Of a stretch of 64,000 bases of DNA, positions 17,041 to 26,316 are shown one piece after another. The stretch's first letter is position 1. Each line of letters opens with the position of its first letter. The stretch spans positions 248,001 to 312,000 of the forward strand of contig NZ_LRBG01000004.1 in assembly GCF_001580545.1 (NCBI RefSeq), in the 5' to 3' direction. The DNA comes from Paraburkholderia monticola. Its GTDB lineage: Bacteria > Pseudomonadota > Gammaproteobacteria > Burkholderiales > Burkholderiaceae. The notes beneath the pieces are model-generated. The model was not told the DNA's origin. It worked only from the letters and a program-made list of their open reading frames with translations, and made no database searches. Made by a program: the position numbers and the translations under genes.

Positions 17041-18489
17041 ATGAACCGCGACCCCCTCGTCCCGCTCGTTACCAGCCCGTTTCGCCATTACATCAATGGC
17101 GGATGGGAGACCGGCGCGACTGCGGGCGTGTCGCTCAACCCATCGGACCTGGACGAGCCGGTCGGCGAATACGTGCGCGCCGATGTGCGGCAGACCGACG
17201 GCGCGATCGAGGCCGCGCACGCGGCGTTTCGCGACTGGTCGTTCGCCTCCGCGCAGCGCCGCGCCGATGCGCTCGACGCGATCGGCAGCGAAATGCTCGC
17301 GCGCCGCGAGGAGCTGGCACGGCTGCTCGCGCGCGAAATCGGCAAGGTGCTGCCCGAGGCGCTCGCCGAAGCGACGCGCGCGGGGCAACTGTTCAAGCTG
17401 TTCGCGGCCGAGGCGCTGCGCGCGTTTGTCGAGCCGTGCGCGTCGGCGCGTGCCGGCGTCGACATCGACGTGACGCGCGAGCCGCTCGGGGTGGTCGGCG
17501 TGATCGCCCCGTGGAGCGCGCCGCTCGCGATCGCCGCCGCGAAGATCGGCGCCGCGCTCGCGCATGGCAACTGTGTCGTCTACAAGCCGGCCGAATCGGC
17601 GCCGGCCTGCGCGGCGGCGCTCGCGTCCATCATGAGCCGCGCGGGGCTGCCGGCCGGCGTATTCAATCTCGTGATGGGCAGCGGGCGCAAGGTCGGCGCG
17701 CGTATCGTCGCGCATCCGCTCGTCGCGGCGATCAGCTTCGCCGGCTCGTCCGAGACCGGCTCGCGCGTACTGCAGGCCGCCGTCGCGCGCCAGGCACGCG
17801 TGCAGCTGGAGATGGGCGGCAAGAATCCGTTCGTCGTGCTGGCCGATGCCGATCTCGACGGCGCAGTCGACGCAGCGCTCACCGGCGCCTTCAGCGCGAC
17901 GGGCCAGCGCAGCACGGCGGCCGCGCGGCTGATCGTCGAGCGCGCGGTGTTCGCGCCGTTCGTCGACGCGTTGCAGGCGAAGCTCGCGAAACTCACCGTC
18001 GACCACGCGCTGAAGCACGGCACCGATATCGGGCCGGTCGCGAACGCAGCGCAGCTCGAACGCAATCTCGACTACGTGCGCATCGGCGAGCAGGAAGGCG
18101 CGCAGTTGCTCTGCGGCGGACGGCCGCTCGCACGCGCGACGCGCGGCTATTTTTTCGAGCCGGCGCTGTTTATTGGCGAGCCCGAACATCGCATTGCGCG
18201 CGAAGAGATTTTCGGGCCACTCGCGGTCGTGCTGCGCGCGGACGACTACGAGCACGCGCTGCATCTGGCGAACGACACCGCCTACGGACTGTGCGCCGGC
18301 ATCTGCACACGCTCGCTCGAACGCGCGCGGCATTTTCGCCGCCACGTGCAGAGCGGTCTCGTGACGATCAATCTACCGACCACCGCCGTCGAGCATCACG
18401 GACCCGGCGGCGGGCGCAAGGCGTCGGCCTATGGTGCGAGCGACGCCGCGTTCTGGACCGCCGTAAAAACGGCCTACGTGGCGGGCTAG
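17041..18489 (+). CDS. Aldehyde dehydrogenase-like protein lacking catalytic Cys and Asn
   Basis: A 482-residue ALDH close in sequence to alpha-ketoglutarate semialdehyde dehydrogenases, the last enzyme of oxidative pentose and aldarate routes. The fold is intact: INGGWE at the N-terminus, nucleotide-binding VVYKPAE, general-base LEMGGKNP and EEIFGP. But the active-site motif normally GQRCTA is GQRSTA (codon AGC at 17911-17913), and the usual PWNFP is PWSAP, so the nucleophile and the oxyanion-hole Asn are both changed. It may be inactive or have another role. The ATG at 17041 is preferred to a TTG 33 codons upstream. It heads the araFGH-type operon. Confidence 0.88.
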   Translation: MNRDPLVPLVTSPFRHYINGGWETGATAGVSLNPSDLDEPVGEYVRADVRQTDGAIEAAHAAFRDWSFASAQRRADALDAIGSEMLARREELARLLAREIGKVLPEALAEATRAGQLFKLFAAEALRAFVEPCASARAGVDIDVTREPLGVVGVIAPWSAPLAIAAAKIGAALAHGNCVVYKPAESAPACAAALASIMSRAGLPAGVFNLVMGSGRKVGARIVAHPLVAAISFAGSSETGSRVLQAAVARQARVQLEMGGKNPFVVLADADLDGAVDAALTGAFSATGQRSTAAARLIVERAVFAPFVDALQAKLAKLTVDHALKHGTDIGPVANAAQLERNLDYVRIGEQEGAQLLCGGRPLARATRGYFFEPALFIGEPEHRIAREEIFGPLAVVLRADDYEHALHLANDTAYGLCAGICTRSLERARHFRRHVQSGLVTINLPTTAVEHHGPGGGRKASAYGASDAAFWTAVKTAYVAG

Positions 18490-18593
18490 ATGCGATGCGC
18501 CGCGCCACGCTTTTCGCCGCCCGCCTAAGCGGCCCGCTTACCCCGCTGCAACTACACGACATCAATGCAGCTTTTCAACCTCAGGAGACATAG

Positions 18594-19598
18594 ATGACCA
18601 GCAAGCTTCGCCGTTTGACCTTGACCGCGATCGCCGCCGCCACCCTCGCCGCGCCGTTTGCCGCGCAACTGTCCGCGCGCGCGCACGAACCGCTCAAAGT
18701 GGGCTTCCTCGTGAAGATGCCGGAACAGGCGTGGTTCATCAACGAACAGAAGGCCGCGACCGCGCTCGGTCAGAAGGACGGTTTCTCGGTCGTCAACATC
18801 GGTACCCCCGACGGTGAAAAAGTGCTGGCCGCGATCGACAACCTCGGCGCGCAAGGCGCGAAGGGCTTCGTGATCTGCGCGCCCGACGTTCGTCTCGGAC
18901 CGGCGATTCAGGCTCGCGCGAAGCGCTACAACATGAAGTTCGTGACGGTCGACGACCAGCTGGTCGATTCGACCGGCAAGCCGCTCGCCAACGTGCCGCA
19001 CCTCGGCATGTCGGCATTCAAGATCGGCAACCAGGTCGGCCAGGCGATCACCGACGAAATGAAGCGCCGTGGCTGGAAGCCTGAAGAAGTCGGCGCGTTG
19101 CGTATTACCGACTACGAACTGCCGACCGCGAAGCTGCGCACCGACGGCGCGACGCAGTCGCTGCTCGCCGGTGGGTTCAAGAAGGAAAACATCTTCGACG
19201 CGCCGCAGAAGACCACCGACGACGAAGGCGGCTTCAACGCCGTGTCGCCGGTGCTCGCGCAGCATCCGAACATCAAGAAGTGGGTGATCTTCGCGCTCAA
19301 CGAGGAAAGCGTGCTTGGCGGTGTGCGCGCGACCGAGCAGCTGCATATTCCGGGGACCGACGTGATCGGCGTCGGTATCAATGGCGCGGGCGAGGCGTTC
19401 GCCGAGTTCCAGAAGAAGGAGCCGACGGGCTTTTACGGCACGATCGCTGTCAGCTCGACGAACCACGGGAAGGACAGCACGGAAAACCTCATTGAGTGGA
19501 TCAAGGACGGCAAGCAGCCCCCGGCCGACACGCAGACCACCGGCAAGCTGATGGTGCGTGGCAACTGGCAGGACGTGCGCAAGGAACTGGGCATTTAA
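18594..19598 (+). CDS. araF: Periplasmic L-arabinose-binding protein
   Basis: A 334-residue ABC substrate-binding protein. The signal peptide is about residues 1-30, ending near AQLSARA. The mature start KVGFLVKMPEQAWF and later PDGEKVLAAIDNLGAQGAKG and LGGVRATEQ closely follow E. coli AraF. It delivers L-arabinose, or a related sugar such as fucose or galactose, to AraGH. A clear ribosome binding site (AGGAGA) lies 7 bases before the ATG. The first Lys and the Trp of KMPEQAWF match sugar contacts in AraF. Confidence 0.93.
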   Translation: MTSKLRRLTLTAIAAATLAAPFAAQLSARAHEPLKVGFLVKMPEQAWFINEQKAATALGQKDGFSVVNIGTPDGEKVLAAIDNLGAQGAKGFVICAPDVRLGPAIQARAKRYNMKFVTVDDQLVDSTGKPLANVPHLGMSAFKIGNQVGQAITDEMKRRGWKPEEVGALRITDYELPTAKLRTDGATQSLLAGGFKKENIFDAPQKTTDDEGGFNAVSPVLAQHPNIKKWVIFALNEESVLGGVRATEQLHIPGTDVIGVGINGAGEAFAEFQKKEPTGFYGTIAVSSTNHGKDSTENLIEWIKDGKQPPADTQTTGKLMVRGNWQDVRKELGI

Positions 19599-19700
19599 GC
19601 GGCGGTTCTCGCGGCAGTTGGCGGGCCGCCTTGCGCCGCGCGCCTCGCGTTTAACGCGCGAGCGCGGCCCGCTCTGGTTCCATCCGTTCGAGGTTTTTCG

Positions 19701-21257
19701 ATGACGTCCTTATTCACCGGGTCTCATGACAGCGCGGCGGCGCCCTCGCCTTCGTCGACACCCGCATCCGCCGACGCACCCTATCTCCAGCTCGACGGCA
19801 TCACCGTGCGCTTTCCGGGTGTGCTCGCGCTCGACCATGTCTCGCTCGAAGTGCGCCGCGGCGAGGTGCACGGCCTGATGGGCGAAAACGGCGCCGGCAA
19901 GTCGACGCTGCTGAAGGTGCTCTCAGGCGTCAATCATCCCGTGTCGGGCACGTTGTCGCTCGACGGCGTCGAGCAGCAGTTCACGACGACCAAAGCGGCG
20001 ATCGCCGCGGGCATCGCGATCATCTATCAGGAACTGCATCTGGTGCCGGAGCTGACCGTCGCCGAGAACCTGATGCTCGGCGCCCTGCCGAATCGATTCG
20101 GCGTGCTGGACGAGAAGGCACTGGTCGCGCGGGCGATGCGCGAGCTCGAACGGCTCGGCGAAAAGATCGATCCGTCGCAGCAGGTCAAGCAGCTGTCGAT
20201 CGGTCAGCGGCAGATGATCGAAATCGGCAAGGCCCTGATGCGCGACGCGCGCGTGATCGCTTTCGACGAACCGACCAGCTCGTTGTCGTCGCGCGAAACG
20301 ACGCAACTGTTCCGGATCATTCGCGCGCTGAAGGCCGAAGGCCGCGCGATCATCTACGTCACGCATCGGATGGACGAGGTCTACGAGCTGTGCGATCGCG
20401 TCACCGTGTTTCGCGACGGCCGCCGCATCGAGACCTTCGAGGCCGGCGCGGGACTCGATCGCGATCGGCTGATCAGCTGCATGGTGGGCCGCTCGATCAC
20501 CGATGTGTACGGCTATCGCGCGCGCGAACTGGGCGAGGTGCAGCTTCAGGTCGATGGCGTGATGGGCCCGGGCCTGCGCGAGCCGGCCACGTTTTCGGCG
20601 CGCAAGGGCGAGATCGTCGGCTTTTTTGGGCTCGTCGGCGCGGGGCGCTCCGAGCTGATGAAGCTGATCTACGGCGCGGTGAAGCCGAGCGCCGGTGAGA
20701 TCGCGCTGAAGGGCAAGCGCGTGCGTTTCGCCACGCCGCGCGACGCGGTGCGCGCCGGCGTCGCGCTGTGTCCCGAGGATCGCAAGCAGGAAGGCATCGT
20801 GTCGATTGCGTCGGTGTCGGACAACCTGAACATCAGCTGCCGGCGTCACTTCAGCCGCTTCAACGTGCTCAACGGCCGCAGGGAAGCGCAGACCACGCGC
20901 GAATTCATCGGCAAGCTCGCGATCAAGACCCGCAATGGCGACACGCCCATCGGCACGCTCTCCGGCGGCAATCAGCAGAAGGTGATCCTGTCGCGCTGGC
21001 TCGCGGAACAGATCGACGTGTTCCTGATGGACGAGCCGACGCGCGGCATCGACGTCGGCGCGCGCAGCGAGATTTACGGGCTGCTGTATGGGCTTGCCGA
21101 AGCGGGCCGCACGGTCATCGTCGTGTCGAGCGATCTCGCCGAGGTGATCGGCATAACCGATCGCGTGATCGTGATGAAGGAAGGCCGCATCGTCGGCGAT
21201 CTGCCGAAGGCGCAGGCCACGCCCGATGCGCTGATCAAGCTGGCATTGCCGCGCTGA
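19701..21257 (+). CDS. araG: Sugar ABC transporter ATPase, AraG
   Basis: A 518-residue duplicated ATPase. The first half has Walker [10 protein letters not shown] (about residues 61-69), the signature [11 protein letters not shown] and Walker [12 protein letters not shown]. The second half has a degenerate Walker A ([10 protein letters not shown]), the signature [15 protein letters not shown] and Walker [13 protein letters not shown]. This asymmetry is normal for AraG/RbsA-type importers. It powers uptake through AraH in the inner membrane. It lies 102 bp after araF in the same operon. Confidence 0.94.
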   Translation: MTSLFTGSHDSAAAPSPSSTPASADAPYLQLDGITVRFPGVLALDHVSLEVRRGEVHGLMGENGAGKSTLLKVLSGVNHPVSGTLSLDGVEQQFTTTKAAIAAGIAIIYQELHLVPELTVAENLMLGALPNRFGVLDEKALVARAMRELERLGEKIDPSQQVKQLSIGQRQMIEIGKALMRDARVIAFDEPTSSLSSRETTQLFRIIRALKAEGRAIIYVTHRMDEVYELCDRVTVFRDGRRIETFEAGAGLDRDRLISCMVGRSITDVYGYRARELGEVQLQVDGVMGPGLREPATFSARKGEIVGFFGLVGAGRSELMKLIYGAVKPSAGEIALKGKRVRFATPRDAVRAGVALCPEDRKQEGIVSIASVSDNLNISCRRHFSRFNVLNGRREAQTTREFIGKLAIKTRNGDTPIGTLSGGNQQKVILSRWLAEQIDVFLMDEPTRGIDVGARSEIYGLLYGLAEAGRTVIVVSSDLAEVIGITDRVIVMKEGRIVGDLPKAQATPDALIKLALPR

Positions 21258-21331
21258 CCGCGAGGCGGACCGCGCCACCCGAGCTCTTACCGAATACCGC
21301 AACGAAAACGGCATTGAATGGAACAGACACC

Positions 21332-22336
21332 ATGAACATACCTTCGACCGATTCCTCGACCCCCGCCGTCGCCTCCGCGGGCTTGACCGCGCGCGCCGCG
21401 CGCACCTGGGACCTGATCAACAAATCCGGCATCGTGATGGTGTTCATCATCCTGTTCGCGGCGCTGTCGTTCACGGTCCCCGGCTTTCTGAGCTCGCGCA
21501 ATATTCAGGGCCTATTGCTGTCGGTCACGCTGATCGGCTCGATCTCCGTCACCATGATGTTCGTGCTCGCGCTCGGCGAGGTGGACCTGTCGGTGGCGTC
21601 GATCGTCGCGTTTTCCGGCGTGGTGGCGTCCGTGCTGATCACCGCGACGCATAGCGTGTTCGTCGGCGTCGCGGCCGGCGTGCTCGCGGGCGGCGCGGTC
21701 GGGCTCGTCAACGGCACGCTGGTCGCGCGCTACAAAATCAATTCGCTGATCGTCACGCTCGCGATGATGGAGGTCGTACGCGGCCTTGCGTACATCACCT
21801 CGAACGGCGACGCGGTGATGATCTCCGAGGAGCGCTTCTTCGATCTCGGGGGCGGCTCGTTTCTCGGCATTTCGTTTCCGATCTGGAGCAACATCGTCGG
21901 CTTCGTGCTGTTTGGCTTCCTGCTGAAAAAGACCGTGTTCGGCAAGAACGTGCTGGCGGTCGGCGGCAACAGCGAAGCGGCCGTGCTCGCGGGGCTGCCC
22001 GTCACGCGCATCAAGATCACCGTGTTCGTGCTGCAAGGCCTCGTGACCGGCTTCGCGGGCGTGATGCTCGCCTCGCGCATGAGCCTCGGCGATCCGAAGA
22101 CGTCGGTCGGACTCGAACTCGGCGTGATTTCCGCGTGCGTGCTGGGCGGCGTGTCGCTGACGGGCGGTGTCGCGACGATCTCCGGCGTGCTGGTCGGCGT
22201 GCTGATCATGGGCTCGGTGCAGGACGCCATGAGCCTGCTGAACGTGCCGACCTTCTACCAGTATCTGATTCGCGGCGGCATCCTGCTGCTCGCGGTGCTG
22301 TTCGACCAGTTCCGCCGCAACAAGCGCGTGCACTGA
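21332..22336 (+). CDS. araH: Sugar ABC transporter permease, AraH
   Basis: A 334-residue permease with about ten hydrophobic helices, of the RbsC/AraH family. Typical segments are ALGEVDLSVASIVAFSGV and VLGGVSLTGGVATISGVLVG. It forms the channel driven by AraG. The open frame extends far upstream into araG, but the ATG at 21332 gives the usual N-terminus and follows a plausible ribosome binding site (GGAAC). It is the last gene of the operon, followed by a strong terminator. Confidence 0.93.
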   Translation: MNIPSTDSSTPAVASAGLTARAARTWDLINKSGIVMVFIILFAALSFTVPGFLSSRNIQGLLLSVTLIGSISVTMMFVLALGEVDLSVASIVAFSGVVASVLITATHSVFVGVAAGVLAGGAVGLVNGTLVARYKINSLIVTLAMMEVVRGLAYITSNGDAVMISEERFFDLGGGSFLGISFPIWSNIVGFVLFGFLLKKTVFGKNVLAVGGNSEAAVLAGLPVTRIKITVFVLQGLVTGFAGVMLASRMSLGDPKTSVGLELGVISACVLGGVSLTGGVATISGVLVGVLIMGSVQDAMSLLNVPTFYQYLIRGGILLLAVLFDQFRRNKRVH

Positions 22337-22385
22337 CGCGCCGTTGCTCGTCGCCGGTTTCCTGCGCTTTGCGAGAAGGCGTACT

Positions 22386-22422
22386 GCCGATGCGGATCGA
22401 TAAAATCCGCATCGGCTTTTTT
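22386..22422 (+). terminator. Terminator of the araFGH operon
   Basis: Perfect 12-bp stem (22386-22397 with 22405-22416, GCCGATGCGGAT/ATCCGCATCGGC) with a 7-base loop and a T6 run. Confidence 0.9.
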
Positions 22423-22441
22423 ATTGCCCAGGCATAGAAAC

Positions 22442-22475
22442 AAAAAACGGCCTGGCATTTGAATGCCCAAGCCGT
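22442..22475 (-). terminator. Terminator of the small exported protein gene
   Basis: An interrupted stem ACGGC/GCCGT plus GGCAT/ATGCC (22447-22475), followed on the minus strand by the T6 run from 22442-22447. Two more hairpins, TTGCGGCT/AGCCGCAA (22499-22519) and ATTCCGG/CCGGAAT (22540-22560), stand between the stop codon and this terminator. Confidence 0.7.
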
Positions 22476-22571
22476 CTTTTAGCTCACGCGTTCACGCTTG
22501 CGGCTCTTGAAAGCCGCAACGGATACGCGTGGGACCGAATTCCGGCTTTTACCGGAATATCGGTGTCGTGC

Positions 22572-22910
22572 CTATTGCTTGATAAACCGGTCGTTGGCCC
22601 AGAGTCCCTCGGTGTCGCTATTACCTGCATTCACGAACTCGACGTCGTGGCCGACCACGCGCACCACGCGGAAACTCGAGTCAGTCGGTGTCGATACGCA
22701 CTGATATCCGGAGAAGAATTCCTGCATCTGCTGCTGCTCACCGGCTTGTGCATGGTGATCGACAGCATCCAGCTTGTCTTTCGATACGCAGCCATAGCCA
22801 TTGGCCTTGAACTGGATCGTCTGCTGCGGCTTGATCACGACGTCTTGCGCCTGAACGGTTGCGGCAGCCAAACCCGCAATAGCGAAAACAACGGCGATTC
22901 GAGTTTTCAT
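22572..22910 (-). CDS. Small exported protein, unknown function
   Basis: A 112-residue protein with a clean signal peptide (MKTRIAVVFAIAGLAAATVQA, cleavage near residue 21). The mature part has two Cys residues (GYGCVSKDK and GYQCVS) that may form a disulfide, and no other recognisable motif. It may be a small periplasmic protein. It is monocistronic, with its own terminator. Confidence 0.75.
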   Translation of the reverse strand: MKTRIAVVFAIAGLAAATVQAQDVVIKPQQTIQFKANGYGCVSKDKLDAVDHHAQAGEQQQMQEFFSGYQCVSTPTDSSFRVVRVVGHDVEFVNAGNSDTEGLWANDRFIKQ

Positions 22911-23424
22911 TCATTCCTCCGGTGCGGGCCGAAAAAATACTCAGGTTAGCTATGTATTTAACTTTAACGATGGACCCGCATTTCGCACTTTAGGAGAACC
23001 AGCAAGAACGACAAGCACATCTTGTGTGCAGTCGCAACAGTGGCGAATTGTCGCAGGCGGTGTCGCAGCTGATTAAAGCTTGAGCAGACGCTTGATTGAA
23101 CGGCAATGAAATAGATAACTAACAAGCTATCGTGCGCACACCTTTAGCTGGTAAAGCTTTGCGTCCTTATTCGCGTAAACGCGTAGCGTCAATTAAGTAA
23201 ATTAATACAATTTAATCGCGTACTTTGTGCGCCGCACACAAAGTCATTCGGTGACCTCAGGGCAATATGCGTAATAACGCGGTAGATGCAGAGAATAAAT
23301 AGTGCCAGCCGTGAATGGCCGACTGTCCCGACGCGCCTGCTCGGGTGCAGATCAACGGCATGCCCCATGCGGGTACGAGCGGTGCTCTACAATTGAAACG
23401 AATCTCCTGCAACTGGAGGCTATC
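22911..23424. other. AT-rich intergenic region with a 23-bp palindrome
   Basis: About 510 bp with no convincing gene, clearly richer in A/T than its surroundings. At 23222-23244 ACTTTGTGCGC and GCACACAAAGT form an odd palindrome with one mismatch, which could be a hairpin or an operator. The upstream part holds the promoter of the small exported protein gene. Confidence 0.6.
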
Positions 23425-23604
23425 GTGAACGAGCACGTCATACTCGGGATTTTTCTGGTGGTTCCGCTGCTGATCGTCATGTTTCTCTTTTCAGACGAAT
23501 TGTGGCAGGAGCACCGAGACCTGCACGACGAACGGCCGTTGCCAGCGCGACCCCGCCGCATCGACTGGCGTCATCCGCTGCGGCGTTCGCGCGATCGGAT
23601 GTGA
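23425..23604 (+). CDS. Small single-helix membrane protein
   Basis: A 59-residue protein starting at GTG 23425, with a strong ribosome binding site (CTGGAGG, 5-base spacing). One hydrophobic helix (about residues 5-22, ILGIFLVVPLLIVMFLFS) is followed by a very charged tail rich in His, Arg and Asp. The longer in-frame version from 23302 lacks a ribosome binding site. Function unknown. Confidence 0.6.
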   Translation: MNEHVILGIFLVVPLLIVMFLFSDELWQEHRDLHDERPLPARPRRIDWRHPLRRSRDRM

Positions 23605-23627
23605 GATTGCGAAGCGGATCGCCCAAA

Positions 23628-23655
23628 GAAAAAAGCCTGCCCCAAAGGGCAGGCT
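23628..23655 (-). terminator. Terminator of the HIT protein gene
   Basis: 9-bp stem AGCCTGCCC/GGGCAGGCT (23634-23642 with 23647-23655) followed on the minus strand by a T-run. It lies about 150 bases after the HIT gene stop. Confidence 0.75.
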
Positions 23656-23805
23656 AAAAAAAGAGATCCACACTCAATGCCTTGAACACAAGGCAATAGC
23701 AGTCTAGCCGCGACGCGCCTATCAGTGGTTTCAACGGCTTTTACAGTTGTTACCGGGCGTGACCGTCATGCGCCGTGCGTTGCATTGGCCCGCCTGCTTC
23801 GCGCT

Positions 23806-24231
23806 TCAATGGGCGCGCCAGTGCGCGCGAATCCGGGTGGCGAGCGCTTCGAGCGTGTCCGTATCGGCGACCTCGCGCGCATGCAGTTTCAGCGGTTGAC
23901 CTTCCCAGCGCGGAATCACGTGGAAATGGACGTGCGGCACCGTCTGGCCCGCCGCCGAGCCATTGAACTGGCCGATGAACACGCCGTCCGGCCGCAGTGC
24001 CGCGCGCACCGCGATCGCGAGCTTTTGCGCCATGCGCATCGACGCGACGAGCGCCTCATCCGACAGATCGAATATTTCCGCCACCGCTTCTTTCGGCACG
24101 ACGAGCAGATGGCCGTCGGCTTGCGGCATCAAGTCCATGAAAGCCAGAGCCTGGTCGTTTTCGGCCACCTTGATGCACGGTAGTTCGCCGCGCAAGATTT
24201 TGGCGAACGGATTGCTGTCGTTGTAGCTCAT
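23806..24231 (-). CDS. HIT-family nucleotide hydrolase/transferase
   Basis: A 141-residue histidine-triad protein. The catalytic triad motif HVHFHVI is at about residues 99-105, with the family Asn-Gly segment FIGQFNGSAAGQTVPH before it. HIT proteins cleave nucleoside phosphoramidates or related nucleotides in the cytoplasm. The start MSYNDSNPF at 24231 is chosen; an in-frame extension of 25 residues upstream does not look conserved. Confidence 0.9.
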   Translation of the reverse strand: MSYNDSNPFAKILRGELPCIKVAENDQALAFMDLMPQADGHLLVVPKEAVAEIFDLSDEALVASMRMAQKLAIAVRAALRPDGVFIGQFNGSAAGQTVPHVHFHVIPRWEGQPLKLHAREVADTDTLEALATRIRAHWRAH

Positions 24232-24337
24232 CGCATTTCCTTGATTCGTTTGGGCTGGGTTCGATTCACGGGTCGAGCGGGACACTGTTTTTTCGCCCAG
24301 TTTCACGCCGCGGATTGCCTATTTTCCACCGGATTGC

Positions 24338-25273
24338 TCATGGCACGCGGGCGGCGCGGCGGATCGCTTGCGGCGGCTGGCCGTACGCGCGCAGAAACGC
24401 GCGCCGCATCCGTTCGGTGTCGATAAAGCCAGTGTCGGCCGCTACCGTTTCGATCGAATGACGGCCGGTTTCGAGCATCGTGCGCGCCGCTTCCACGCGC
24501 AACGCCTCGATCGCGCGCGCCGGCGACTGGCGCGTCTCGTCGCGGAACGCGCGGCTGAACTGGCGCGGGCTCAGATGCGCGACGTCGGCGAGCTGCTCGA
24601 CGCTCAGCGGCTCGCGCAGATGACTCTTCGCATACGACAGCGCGTTCTGGATCCGGTCGGATTTCGGTTCGAGATCGAGCATCGCCGAGTACTGCGACTG
24701 CCCGCCGGTGCGCCGGTGATAGACGACGAGCTTCTTCGCGATCGCGCGCGACACCGCGACGCCGAGGTCGTTTTCGACGAGCGCGAGACATAGATCGATG
24801 CACGCGGTCATCCCGGCCGACGTCCACACCGAGCCGTCGACGATGAAAATGCGGTCCTCCTCGACCCGCGCACGTGGAAAGCGCCGCTGCAGATCGCGCG
24901 CATGGGCCCAGTGCGTGGTGGCGTTGCGGCCGTCGAGGATGCCCGCTTCGGCGAGCACGAACGCGCCGGTGCAGATGCTCGCGGTGCGACGTGAGGCGGC
25001 GAGCGCGTCGTTCAGAAACGCGAGCAACCCGGGCGACGACGGCGCGATCTCCATCGCGCCGGTGACGATGATCGTGTCGTAGGCCGGATCGCCGAACGGC
25101 TGCGTCCCGACCTCGACGCCCGCCGAGCTGCGCACCATGCCGCCGTGCTCGGAGATCACGGCGACTTCGTACGCGGGCTCGTCGGTGTCCTGATTGGCCA
25201 GTTCGAAAATCGACACCGCGACCATGTCGAGGATCTGGAAGCCCGGAAAAACCACCACACCGATGCGTTTCAT
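24338..25273 (-). CDS. GlxA-type AraC regulator with a DJ-1/PfpI domain
   Basis: A 311-residue regulator. The N-terminal DJ-1/PfpI-like domain (about residues 1-170) carries SICTGAFVLAEAGILDGR, with Cys at the usual nucleophile elbow. Two C-terminal AraC helix-turn-helices follow (LSVEQLADVAHLSPRQFSRA and SIETVAADTGFIDTERMRRA). Such regulators sense metabolites such as carnitine, glycine betaine or Arg derivatives; the ligand here is unknown. It is divergent from the SDR gene and may control it. Confidence 0.9.
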   Translation of the reverse strand: MKRIGVVVFPGFQILDMVAVSIFELANQDTDEPAYEVAVISEHGGMVRSSAGVEVGTQPFGDPAYDTIIVTGAMEIAPSSPGLLAFLNDALAASRRTASICTGAFVLAEAGILDGRNATTHWAHARDLQRRFPRARVEEDRIFIVDGSVWTSAGMTACIDLCLALVENDLGVAVSRAIAKKLVVYHRRTGGQSQYSAMLDLEPKSDRIQNALSYAKSHLREPLSVEQLADVAHLSPRQFSRAFRDETRQSPARAIEALRVEAARTMLETGRHSIETVAADTGFIDTERMRRAFLRAYGQPPQAIRRAARVP

Positions 25274-25447
25274 GGCGATGTCCTGAAACGAGGGAAATAC
25301 GACATTTGAGACAAAACAGTACGCGCCTACACTCAGCTCGTCAACACCGTCGCATCAGTGCGAAAGCAGGGCGGCGGCGAGTGCACGGATATTTCCATTC
25401 AACGGACAGGGCGGCCGCATCACGCGCAGCCCGCAAGGAGAGCTTCA

Positions 25448-26287
25448 ATGGCAACGCAGACAGACAAGGACGCACAAGGCGGTTCGAAGGAAGGCAAGGG
25501 CACGGCGGTGGTCACGGGTGCATCGTCGGGTATCGGTGCGGTGTATGCGGACCGGCTCGCGCGGCGCGGCTACGATCTGCTGCTGATCGCGCGCGACGGC
25601 GAGCGTCTGAACAGTCTCGCCGAGCGGCTGACGAAGGAGACCGGCCGCCACGTGAGCACCGTCAGTGCCGATCTGACCGACAAGGCCGACCTGCGCCGCA
25701 TCGAGAACCAGCTGCGCGCCGAGCGCGGCATCACGATGCTGGTCAACAACGCGGGCGTCGGCGCGACTGCGACGCTGATGGACTCGGACATCGATCAGCT
25801 CGAGAAGATGATCGACCTGAACGTGACCGCGCTCACGCGCCTGACGGCGGCGGTGTTGCCGGGCTTGATCGCGCGTGGTGCCGGCACGGTGATCAATATC
25901 GCGTCGATCGTCGCGCTGTCGCCGGAATTGCTGAACGGCACCTACAGCGGCACCAAGGCGTACGTGCTGAACCTCACGCAGTCGCTGCATCACGAGGTGG
26001 GCGGCAAGGGCGTGCGGCTGCAGGCCGTGCTGCCGGGCGCGACGAGCACGGCGTTCTGGGATCGCGCGGGGCTCGCGGTCGAGAACCTGCCTGCGCAGAT
26101 CGTCATGAGCGCCGAGGACATGGTCGACGCGGCGCTTGCCGGTCTCGATCAGGGCGAGCTGATCACGATCCCGTCGTTGCCCGATGCGGCCGACTGGGAA
26201 CGTCTGAACAACGCACGTCTGCATCTGCAGCCGAATCTGTCGCGCAGCGCGCCGGCCGAGCGTTATACGCGAGCCGTGGCGGCCTGA
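25448..26287 (+). CDS. Short-chain dehydrogenase/reductase
   Basis: A 279-residue classical SDR. The NAD(P)-binding motif TGASSGIG is at about residues 24-31, followed by NNAGVG, the catalytic Ser in IASIVALSPELL and the YSGTK catalytic Tyr-Lys pair. The substrate cannot be inferred. The start at 25448 has AAGGAG 8 bases upstream. It is divergent from a GlxA-type regulator and converges on wspR, with 29 bp between the stop codons. Confidence 0.9.
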   Translation: MATQTDKDAQGGSKEGKGTAVVTGASSGIGAVYADRLARRGYDLLLIARDGERLNSLAERLTKETGRHVSTVSADLTDKADLRRIENQLRAERGITMLVNNAGVGATATLMDSDIDQLEKMIDLNVTALTRLTAAVLPGLIARGAGTVINIASIVALSPELLNGTYSGTKAYVLNLTQSLHHEVGGKGVRLQAVLPGATSTAFWDRAGLAVENLPAQIVMSAEDMVDAALAGLDQGELITIPSLPDAADWERLNNARLHLQPNLSRSAPAERYTRAVAA

Positions 26288-26316
26288 AAAAGAGGGTGGG
26301 GACGGGCGCCGCGAAC

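Noticed and set aside
20768-21331. Upstream extension of araH into araG
   Set aside because: The extension is an out-of-frame reading of araG; the permease similarity starts at ATG 21332.
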